Virus record (IMG/VR): IMGVR_UViG_3300032246_001783
Coordinates: 1 to 64,000 of that record
Reading direction: 5' to 3' (one strand)
From: a virus
DNA length: 64,000 nt
Shown: positions 57,081 through 64,000 of the stretch, piece by piece
Layout: each line of letters begins with the position of its first letter
How positions within the stretch are numbered: the stretch's first letter is position 1
The notes under the pieces: generated by a model
Told to the model about the DNA's origin: nothing
Database searches by the model: none
Seen by the model: the letters and a program-made list of their open reading frames with translations, nothing else
Position numbers and translations under genes: made by a program

Positions 57081-57407
57081 TTAACTTAACATTTCCTGGT
57101 TATATAATCCTATAAGCGGAGAATCAAGATCAGGTTTCTTAAACTCACAATCCCAATAGGCTTCTTCACTGATTACTTCTATCTCATGAAACAATCCAGC
57201 GGCCACTAAAAATCTGCAAGGACCCGCATACACAGTTTCTTTTACTGGCTCTCCATCTAAACTATACTTATACTTGACTCGTATTGTGGTGCCGGGGTGA
57301 ACATAACTATCGTGATCGACCCAATGTCTATGGCCACGGTAGACAAATCCCTGCGGTAGTGGACCGTGGCAGCGTATCCAAATATCTCCTTGATCAACTT
57401 CTCGCAT
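57081..57407 (-). CDS. Hypothetical small tail-region protein, 108 aa
   Basis: Begins MREVDQGDIWIRCHGPLPQG; beta-rich with several His and Trp (GFVYRGHRHWVDHDSYVHPG at about 20-39). The His pattern could suit a metal or cupin-like fold, but nothing decides it. Between two RCC1 genes, so probably a tail accessory or chaperone. Confidence 0.72.
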   Translation of the reverse strand: MREVDQGDIWIRCHGPLPQGFVYRGHRHWVDHDSYVHPGTTIRVKYKYSLDGEPVKETVYAGPCRFLVAAGLFHEIEVISEEAYWDCEFKKPDLDSPLIGLYNQEMLS

Positions 57408-57415
57408 AGTTGTCC

Positions 57416-60400
57416 TTATACTTGTCCATCGGATATGGCTACAATATGATAGGTTCCAGCGGCGGCTGATTTCCAGGTAGTTAGTGAACCTACCTGCACT
57501 GGACTGCTATATTTAACGGTATTACCTTGTCCTAGTTGTCCAGAATCATTGTTCCCCCATAGCCACAATGTACCATCAGTTTTAATAGCACATACTGTAT
57601 TGCCTGAAAAGACTTTGGTGCCTCCTGATACAGTTTTCCAATTAGTCAATGATCCAACCTGTATCGGGCTGCTATAGTTAACGGTATTACCTACACCTAC
57701 TTGCCCATTATTGTTATAACCCCAGGCCCACAATGTGCCGTCAGTTTTTGTAGCATAACTAGTATAACCGCCAGCAGCAACATATTTCCAAGTATTCAAA
57801 GAACCTATTTGAACCGGGCTAGCATATACTACAGTGTTATTTAGACCTAAGCTGCCATAAGTATTATATCCCCATGCCCATAGTGTGCCGTCTGTTTTTA
57901 CTGCAACAGTATGTGAATAACCGCAGGCCAATTGCCCCCAATTAGTATCCGCACCCACTTGTACAAAGGTAGTACCGGCGGACGCACTCAGGTATCCGAT
58001 TGAATAACCACATCCCCATAATGTGCCATTGGTCTTTATACCAAAGGTATTATATCCTTGCGGAGCAACGTATCGCCAATCAGTATCGGTACCGGCTTGG
58101 ACCGGGCTGCTACGACCAGAGGTATCGCCTAAACCTAACCCTCCGTATGAATTATTCCCTCCCCAAGCATAAAGTTTTCCGTCAGTTGTTATGGCAAAAG
58201 AATTTCTATACCCTGCTGAAATATATTTCCAGGTAGTTAAGGACCCTACCTGCACAGGACTACTATAGTTGACAATATTATTCACACCCAATTGGCCAGA
58301 TCCGTTATACCCAACGCTCCATAATGTTCCGTCATTTTTGATCATAAGAGACCAATCATTTCCTGCAAAAATACTCTTCCACGAGGTTAATGATCCAACC
58401 TGTAAAGGACTGCTATAGTTAATGCTATTGTTGCCTACTCCTAACTGTCCGTAGAAGTTGCCGCCCCAAGCATACAGGCCAGGACTGGTTCTACCTGGCA
58501 CCAGATTGGGATATACATCTAGACCATAGTCCTTGCTAACATAATAACTGCCCATATCAACTACAGCACCGGTCTGTGGGTTTCGACTCTGTATACCAGT
58601 GACCAGTCTATTAGACAAATACTCCCAGGCCCCTATAGTGGGTGCTGCGGTGCTGCGGGGTCGACCTATAATGTCCGCATCTCCTGTGTACTGTTGATCA
58701 CGAACCGCATTATTAATTAAAGAACTGTATTCTCTAATTCTATAATCTTCAGAACCAGAGGCGATATTATTAAATTGACTGCTGGTGGTTAGGCTTACCA
58801 CAGTGCCGGTACTGGTCCAACCTATGGTAGATAAATTAGTGGCGTTATTGGTAGAACGACCTTGATCTATTTTGCTAATGCCATTAGTAAAGGTATTCCA
58901 ATTAAACACCGCACAATTCTTTACTACATTTCCTCCGGCGTAGGCATCGTGAAATTTAAATGCATACCAAGATCCGGCGCCAATAAGTGTGGAATTTCTA
59001 AATAGTGAATTGTACCCGAGATACTCACTGGTCAATGAAACATCAGGGGAGGTAACAGTTACTAGACAATTATTAACCACCGTTGCGTTATGAAACGGAA
59101 CGCCAATAGTGGCCTGTAGGATACAAGAATCATATATAACGCCCGCACCACTTGACATAATAAAACCTCCTGCGCCGGAAGTTTTTCTAATCTGTAAACC
59201 GCTAAGAAGAGTTCGGGGAGTAGTAGTATAACTCATCACAGAAGTATAGCTATCAGCTAATGCTATTGATACACCGGTATTGGTATTATAAGCTAGAGCA
59301 GTTCCGCCAGATATATTATCTCTAAAACTTTGTCCCGGGGCAGCAGTTAACCAAAAATATCTAGCAGCATCTGACCCAGCAGGCGGCGTGCCAACTCCGG
59401 CATTATTGTACGTCCATTCTCCCCCGGGATTAGAACCTTCCTTGAACAGTACTCCCTTCCAAACCCAATCTTTAGTGGTCAGCGTAGGTGCTGCTTCGGC
59501 CCAACTTTTTACTGTAGAATAAGATCGTTGCGTGGTTGCTGAACCGGTACTAGGTGCCGCAGTGGTAGAAAATGGATCTCCTACCACTGTTAATGTAGTG
59601 CCTGTAACTGCCGTGATCACATAACTGTTAGCGCCAGTGACCAACTTGTCCCCTACATTGGTCACAGTGGAGGTTGCGGTTAGTGTAACTTTATAAGCAT
59701 AACTGTGTCCATCTACAGTAGCAGACTCCTGTGTGCTCACAGTCACAGTACTGGTCGAACGTGTGCCTATAGAAAGAGGCACAGTAGCCACACTTAACGT
59801 TTGTATAACTAAAGAAGTAGCGGTTTGTGAATTGCCGCCCCCATTATCAAATATTTGATAACTGGCCCAATTTCCCTGTGGTAGAGGATACGGATCGGTA
59901 TATGATGTAGAATAAGTATTACCTCCATATGTAATAGAAGCAGTTACAGTACCGGGTATGGTACAATCTAGTACCACTGAGGTTAACAGGTTAGTCCACC
60001 AAGTGCCTGCTGTACTAATACTAGATACATTGGAGCTAACACCGTTTTCTACTCGAAGGATTGAAGGAGATTCTATGCCGCCCCCCCTTAGATAAAATTG
60101 ATAATAACTACTTGCGCTGTCTGCACTTGATGCGTTGGCATTCAAAAGAAAATAAAAGTTTCCGTTATTCAATCCCTTCACACTAATAGCAGACACACGC
60201 TGCGAAGGAGTATTAACACGGTAGGCTAGTGGATAATAATTGCTTCCTACAATACCACCTGTAGCACTTCGATAGTGACCGCCTCCATAGTACTGAGTCT
60301 GCTGCCACTTATTACCTAATTTATTAATAGGATCAGGATAGGTACCGTTGAGTGTGCTAGTTCCTGTGGAACTTTGTTGGACAAGGGTTACTAATGGCAT
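57416..60400 (-). CDS. Tail protein: beta-sandwich, beta-helix and RCC1, 994 aa
   Basis: Three parts. Residues about 1-290 are Thr/Ser-rich beta-sandwich-like; about 300-630 a beta-helix type with repeated NNxLV/STLIG strands; from about 655 RCC1 repeats (KNDGTLWSVGYNGSGQLGVN...YSSPVQVGSLTTWK), about seven. A late box lies 7 nt before the start. Likely a fibre or receptor-binding protein; its RCC1 part is paralogous to the genes at 54896 and 61099. Confidence 0.85.
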   Translation of the reverse strand: MPLVTLVQQSSTGTSTLNGTYPDPINKLGNKWQQTQYYGGGHYRSATGGIVGSNYYPLAYRVNTPSQRVSAISVKGLNNGNFYFLLNANASSADSASSYYQFYLRGGGIESPSILRVENGVSSNVSSISTAGTWWTNLLTSVVLDCTIPGTVTASITYGGNTYSTSYTDPYPLPQGNWASYQIFDNGGGNSQTATSLVIQTLSVATVPLSIGTRSTSTVTVSTQESATVDGHSYAYKVTLTATSTVTNVGDKLVTGANSYVITAVTGTTLTVVGDPFSTTAAPSTGSATTQRSYSTVKSWAEAAPTLTTKDWVWKGVLFKEGSNPGGEWTYNNAGVGTPPAGSDAARYFWLTAAPGQSFRDNISGGTALAYNTNTGVSIALADSYTSVMSYTTTPRTLLSGLQIRKTSGAGGFIMSSGAGVIYDSCILQATIGVPFHNATVVNNCLVTVTSPDVSLTSEYLGYNSLFRNSTLIGAGSWYAFKFHDAYAGGNVVKNCAVFNWNTFTNGISKIDQGRSTNNATNLSTIGWTSTGTVVSLTTSSQFNNIASGSEDYRIREYSSLINNAVRDQQYTGDADIIGRPRSTAAPTIGAWEYLSNRLVTGIQSRNPQTGAVVDMGSYYVSKDYGLDVYPNLVPGRTSPGLYAWGGNFYGQLGVGNNSINYSSPLQVGSLTSWKSIFAGNDWSLMIKNDGTLWSVGYNGSGQLGVNNIVNYSSPVQVGSLTTWKYISAGYRNSFAITTDGKLYAWGGNNSYGGLGLGDTSGRSSPVQAGTDTDWRYVAPQGYNTFGIKTNGTLWGCGYSIGYLSASAGTTFVQVGADTNWGQLACGYSHTVAVKTDGTLWAWGYNTYGSLGLNNTVVYASPVQIGSLNTWKYVAAGGYTSYATKTDGTLWAWGYNNNGQVGVGNTVNYSSPIQVGSLTNWKTVSGGTKVFSGNTVCAIKTDGTLWLWGNNDSGQLGQGNTVKYSSPVQVGSLTTWKSAAAGTYHIVAISDGQV

Positions 60401-60407
60401 AATGTAT

Positions 60408-60413
60408 TATTTA
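60408..60413 (-). promoter_or_regulatory. T4-late-like promoter box (minus)
   Basis: TTAAATA on the minus strand, 7 nt before the ATG at 60400. Confidence 0.68.
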
Positions 60414-60414
60414 A

Positions 60415-61086
60415 TCACTGTGGACCAGGCCTAGAGGGATTAGGTCTAGAATTTTCTTCCAGTGCGGCACCGATCACTTTCAATGCGGCCATATCCTCTG
60501 CTGCGTCAATGGCATCCCCCTGTGCCTTTTCCCAGTCAAATGCTGCTTGAACGTGCGCGGCAATAGCAGACACCATTAGTTCAACATTGGCCAAATCTAA
60601 TTCCAAGAATCCTTCTGGAAATTTCCAATTGACTGTGCCAGTACCGATAGTGGTCAATAAGTTATTCCACTGTGTTCTAGCATCGCCTCGAGCAGTGGAT
60701 AAGTTAATGGACACTGTGTCTATAGTGGCTGTAGTGCCGCTGACTTCTCGATTGTATCGTTGACCTGCTACTTGATCCTTGAGACCTTGACGCACAATAT
60801 GTAGTGGTTTATCCTGTTTGGTATATGTCTCCAATGCGGTCATATTGGGCATGATAGTCCAAGTTGGTCCCACTGGATCTTCATACCTATTATCGATATC
60901 AGGTGATTGTGTTTCTGCAATAGGAAATATCTCCAACTCTGGAGTGAACTGTAAGTAGCCCTGTTCGGTGGGTGGTACAATGTAGGCCACTTCCAGGTCA
61001 TCTAGTTCACTCTGAATAAATCTATACCGCCAGTCTATGGGGCCTAGTAGTACAGTTTGTCTATTTTCCATTAATACATATTTCAT
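60415..61086 (-). CDS. Tail-fibre accessory protein (DUF4376-like), 223 aa
   Basis: Begins MKYVLMENRQTVLLGPIDWR; the C-terminal half has GQRYNREVSGTTATIDTVSI, ARTQWNNLLTTIGTGTVNWK (about 135-154) and FLELDLANVELMVSAIAAHV, the usual pattern of DUF4376 domains found in or beside phage tail fibres. Such domains occur in fibre assembly or adaptor proteins. Placed between two RCC1 genes. Confidence 0.75.
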   Translation of the reverse strand: MKYVLMENRQTVLLGPIDWRYRFIQSELDDLEVAYIVPPTEQGYLQFTPELEIFPIAETQSPDIDNRYEDPVGPTWTIMPNMTALETYTKQDKPLHIVRQGLKDQVAGQRYNREVSGTTATIDTVSINLSTARGDARTQWNNLLTTIGTGTVNWKFPEGFLELDLANVELMVSAIAAHVQAAFDWEKAQGDAIDAAEDMAALKVIGAALEENSRPNPSRPGPQ

Positions 61087-61098
61087 TTTTATACTCTC

Positions 61099-62250
61099 TT
61101 ATATTTCTCTGTAGGTTACGGCCCCGAGTGAGATTCTATCTGACGAAGCCTGTTTCCAATATGTCGATGAACCCACCTGCACAGGACTGCTATAGTCAGC
61201 GGTATTTCCCTGACCCAATTGGCCGGTATTGCCGGCTCCCCAAGCCCATAATGTGCCGTCGGTTTTAACCGCCGTCGTCAGTCCTCCTTTATTAGAGACC
61301 TGTTTCCAATTAGTTAGTGTGCCTACCTGTACCGGACTGCTATAGTTAACGGTATTACCGATACCCAATTGTCCAGAACTGTTCAACCCCCACCCCCACA
61401 GTGTACCATCGGTTTTTATAGCAAATGAAGTATGGCCGACTTCATCACTTAGTCTTTTCCAATTAGTCAATGTGCCTACCTGTACGGGGCTGCTATAGTT
61501 AGAGATATTTCCTAGTCCCAATTGTCCTTGAGCGTTATATCCCCAGGCATAAAGTTTTCCGTCAGTTGTTATGGCCATTGTATAGTCGGGGTCGCCGGGA
61601 GTTGTTCCGTATCCACAGACTACCTGTTTCCATGTGGTGTTAGTACCTACTTTCACTGGACTACCTCGATCGGTTGTGTCCCCTAATCCTAACGCACCAA
61701 CATTGTTATATCCCCAGCCCCAGAGTGTTCCGTCAGTTTTTATGGCCATTTTAGCGTTTTGACCGCAACTAACCTGTCTCCAGTTATTATCTGAGCCAAC
61801 TAGAATTGGGCTGCTAGTACCAGTATCATACCCCCACTCCCAAAGTGTTCCATCGGTTTTTATGGCTTTAACAAAGCCCCCCCCAAGAGACACCTGTTTC
61901 CATGTACTGCCGCCTCCTGCTAGAACCGGACTACTATAAGAAACGGTGTTGCTATTTCCAATTTCTCCGTTACGATTATATCCCCAGCCCCATAGTGTTC
62001 CGTCGGTTTTTATTGCTACCGTACTACTGTACCCACAACAAATCTGTTTCCAGTTAATTAAACTACCTACCTGTGTTATACGACTTCGACCGGTAGTATC
62101 TCCTAAACCCAATTGCCCCCTACCATTATATCCACAACTAAACAATACATTACCCACATACTGGTCCACAAGCCAGGCATCGGTGACATATTCATCATCA
62201 AGGTCCTTGTCCCCCAGTTGTGCGTCGGGCATTCTAATGTTTACTGTCAT
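61099..62250 (-). CDS. RCC1 propeller protein, 383 aa
   Basis: A short N-terminus (MTVNIRMPDAQLGDKDLDDE) is followed by seven RCC1 repeats filling the whole protein, each with TDGTLWGWG and SSPVQVG cores. This fits one seven-bladed propeller with no extra domain. ATGA overlap with the fibre gene upstream, so it is likely its partner tip or adaptor. RCC1 proteins in cells bind chromatin or act in ubiquitin ligases; here it is an extracellular-type adhesin by context. Confidence 0.86.
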   Translation of the reverse strand: MTVNIRMPDAQLGDKDLDDEYVTDAWLVDQYVGNVLFSCGYNGRGQLGLGDTTGRSRITQVGSLINWKQICCGYSSTVAIKTDGTLWGWGYNRNGEIGNSNTVSYSSPVLAGGGSTWKQVSLGGGFVKAIKTDGTLWEWGYDTGTSSPILVGSDNNWRQVSCGQNAKMAIKTDGTLWGWGYNNVGALGLGDTTDRGSPVKVGTNTTWKQVVCGYGTTPGDPDYTMAITTDGKLYAWGYNAQGQLGLGNISNYSSPVQVGTLTNWKRLSDEVGHTSFAIKTDGTLWGWGLNSSGQLGIGNTVNYSSPVQVGTLTNWKQVSNKGGLTTAVKTDGTLWAWGAGNTGQLGQGNTADYSSPVQVGSSTYWKQASSDRISLGAVTYREI

Positions 62251-64000
62251 CGTTTAAGATCTCGTATTTCTTGCTGTAGAGCCAGTATCTGCTGCTGTTG
62301 TTCTTTGATCGCTTCAACTAACAAACCCACCAAGTTACCATAGCCCACAGTGAGTCTATCACCAGTTTCAGAGACCGCAGCAGGTACCAGTGGCTGTACT
62401 TCTTGTGCGATCAGGCCCAGACCAGGTTCACTATTGTGCGTCCACTTGTACTCAACACCTCGCATCTGTAGCACAGTATTTAGAGCGTTGGTAATAGTGG
62501 TGATGTCTTTCTTGAAATTAACATCCGAAGTAGACTGTAGTACTGTGGCATAAGCCGTTCCGCCTACCCAAAGGTCACTGCCAATACCTGCGCCACCGGT
62601 GACCTGCAGTGCCCCGGTACTGGATGATGTGGCATTGGCCGCACTGCGTACTCCCACGGTACCATTAACATCAAGTAGAGCACTAGGAGTGGTTGTACCT
62701 ATGCCCATATTGCCCACACTGTCTATTCTAAATCTTTCTACGGTACCTGCTGCCACAATCACTGTGCCAGTCATACCCGCTGTGCCACTCACGCTGCCTA
62801 TTATGGTATTATTGGTGCCAGTGGTAATACTGTTGCCGGCCTGGTAACCTATGGCAATATTGTATTGACCGGTACTAACCGCATACAAGGAGTTATCACC
62901 TAAACTGGTGTTGTAACTTCCTCCAAAATTGTTTACTTGGCTGTATGCTCCTACAGCAGTATTGTAAGACTGACCAGTTACTTGATATAGACTTTGATAA
63001 CCTACCCCCGTATTTCTAGTACCACTGGTGATCAATCTTATTGATTGGCCACCAACTGCGGTATTATAATCACCGGTTACTGTAGTATTTCCTTCTAAGG
63101 CTTGATAACCAATTCCCACACTATATTGTGCTGTAGTTATTCCATAGCCTGCGTAGCAGCCTATACCGGTATTAGCAGTTCCGCTAGTATTGCTATAAAG
63201 TGCTCTATATCCAAAGGCAGAGTTGAAACTTTGTGTAGTGAGTGCGGTCAGTGCGTCGGCACCAAACGCTACGTTATAGGCACCAGTTGTAATAGCAAAA
63301 CCCGCTCTATATCCTAGTAAACTATTATTGCTACCCGAAGAATTAGTGGCCCCTGCATTCGAGCCTACAGCAACGTTGTTCGATCCACCATTATTGCTGC
63401 CTAGAGAATTATATCCTATAGCAGTATTGTGGTAATCAGTGGATTGAATATCCAATGCCTGAGATCCCACAGCGGTATTATATCGACCAGTGGTGTTGCT
63501 GTTCATTGAAAGGTAACCGACAGCAACATTGTCTGTACCTGTACTATTGGTGTCCAACGCACCATTACCGACCACAGTGTTATAAAGATTAGCACCAACC
63601 CCTCGACCGACTCGCACTCCATTATGATATGCATCTAGGCCTGTGTACAGTGCGCCGCCAATACCCACTCCGCCTATGACCTGTAGTGCACCGGTAGTAG
63701 TACTCGAAGCAGCAGTTGTTCCCGATATTGTAGCAGATGTTGCGGCTACTGTACCAGCAACATCAAGAGCCACAGAAGGCACAGATTTACCTGTTCCAAT
63801 ACCAACATTACCAGCAAAATAGTTTTGTGCGGTACCTGTGGCATATACATTCCATTTACCAGTTCCACTTGCGATAGTACCAAGAAATCCATAGGCATTG
63901 GTTGCTGCCGTACCTAATGTGGCATCTGCTACGAATCCGTAGGCATTGGTGATGGTACTGCCTGCACCCACTGTGCCAACACCTGCATGAAAAGCACGAT
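62247..64000 (-). CDS. Tail fibre with S74 chaperone domain (5' end outside window)
   Basis: The frame stays open to the window edge upstream of 63971 (reads RAFHAGVGTVGAGST), so the N-terminus is missing. The visible part is long repeats of YadA-head type (GSNNVAVGSNAG, GAYNVAFGADALT), then a linker. The C-terminal about 95 residues are the intramolecular chaperone: STSDVNFKKDITTI with the Ser-Asp cleavage region, GVEYKWTHN, GLGLIAQEVQPLVP, and a coiled coil (EAIKEQQQQILALQQEIRDL). S74 domains trimerise the fibre and then cut themselves off. Confidence 0.9.
   Translation of the reverse strand, partial: RAFHAGVGTVGAGSTITNAYGFVADATLGTAATNAYGFLGTIASGTGKWNVYATGTAQNYFAGNVGIGTGKSVPSVALDVAGTVAATSATISGTTAASSTTTGALQVIGGVGIGGALYTGLDAYHNGVRVGRGVGANLYNTVVGNGALDTNSTGTDNVAVGYLSMNSNTTGRYNTAVGSQALDIQSTDYHNTAIGYNSLGSNNGGSNNVAVGSNAGATNSSGSNNSLLGYRAGFAITTGAYNVAFGADALTALTTQSFNSAFGYRALYSNTSGTANTGIGCYAGYGITTAQYSVGIGYQALEGNTTVTGDYNTAVGGQSIRLITSGTRNTGVGYQSLYQVTGQSYNTAVGAYSQVNNFGGSYNTSLGDNSLYAVSTGQYNIAIGYQAGNSITTGTNNTIIGSVSGTAGMTGTVIVAAGTVERFRIDSVGNMGIGTTTPSALLDVNGTVGVRSAANATSSSTGALQVTGGAGIGSDLWVGGTAYATVLQSTSDVNFKKDITTITNALNTVLQMRGVEYKWTHNSEPGLGLIAQEVQPLVPAAVSETGDRLTVGYGNLVGLLVEAIKEQQQQILALQQEIRDLKR

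Overview
The window is most of one flank of a T4-like myovirus (Caudoviricetes with a contractile tail). The evidence is a full set of T4-type hallmarks on one contig: gp41 helicase, gp61 primase, UvsW, UvsX, gp32, a gp62-like clamp loader subunit, gp16/gp17 terminase, gp4 head completion protein, gp18 sheath, gp19 tube, gp13/gp14/gp15 neck and tail completion, and a dNMP kinase (gp1 type). The host is probably a Gram-negative bacterium, likely a proteobacterium. This is inferred from sigma70-like early promoters (TTGACA, 17 bp, TATAAT), a PsiE-family and a YqgE/AlgH-family gene, and a lipopolysaccharide-type heptose cassette. Major capsid, portal, DNA polymerase and most of the baseplate are not in the window.

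Layout. 1-181: tandem 31-bp repeats, each able to form a hairpin. 182-7971: an early-type region of many very small plus-strand genes, visibly richer in G+C than the rest, driven by at least eight near-consensus sigma70 promoters; in several the -35 box contains the stop codon of the gene before. It also holds tRNA-Arg(UCU), an AAA ATPase, two HNH-type nucleases, a zinc-knuckle protein and a short deaminase-like protein. 8.2-12.4 kb: a small kinase-like protein, small membrane proteins, a PsiE homologue, and a sulfotransferase-like/QueC-like PP-loop pair. 12.4-16.5 kb: a minus-strand run of about fifteen small genes, several of them tandem paralogues. 16.6-18.98 kb: a 5'(3')-deoxyribonucleotidase, a secreted Ala/Pro-rich protein, a nucleotidyltransferase and a YqgE/AlgH protein. 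18.98-33.3 kb: replication and recombination genes, with a heptose-nucleotide cassette (separate HldE kinase and adenylyltransferase, an HldD-like epimerase, a cupin) and a short DnaE-like protein embedded in them. 33.4-49.75 kb: packaging, head completion, tail sheath/tube and neck genes. 49.75-54.9 kb: a glycosyltransferase/sulfotransferase block. 54.9-64 kb: receptor-binding or tail-fibre genes, three with RCC1 beta-propeller repeats and one, cut by the window end, with a C-terminal S74 intramolecular chaperone.

Expression. Two promoter classes are visible. Early genes use host-type sigma70 promoters with leaders and Shine-Dalgarno sites. Many late genes carry a T4-late-like TAAATA box exactly 5 nt (sometimes 7 or 8 nt) before the start codon and have no Shine-Dalgarno site, which suggests that late transcription starts at or next to the AUG and that these messages are leaderless. 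Strong hairpin terminators sit directly upstream of two of these boxes. gp15 appears to start at an ATT codon, reached from an AAGGAGG site across a small hairpin.

The most unusual biology is (i) the ADP-heptose-type cassette together with a TPR-glycosyltransferase/sulfotransferase block, (ii) the probable leaderless late transcription and the hairpin-bridged ATT start, and (iii) a short W/Y-rich beta module repeated in the oversized sheath and also present in gp14 and gp15.
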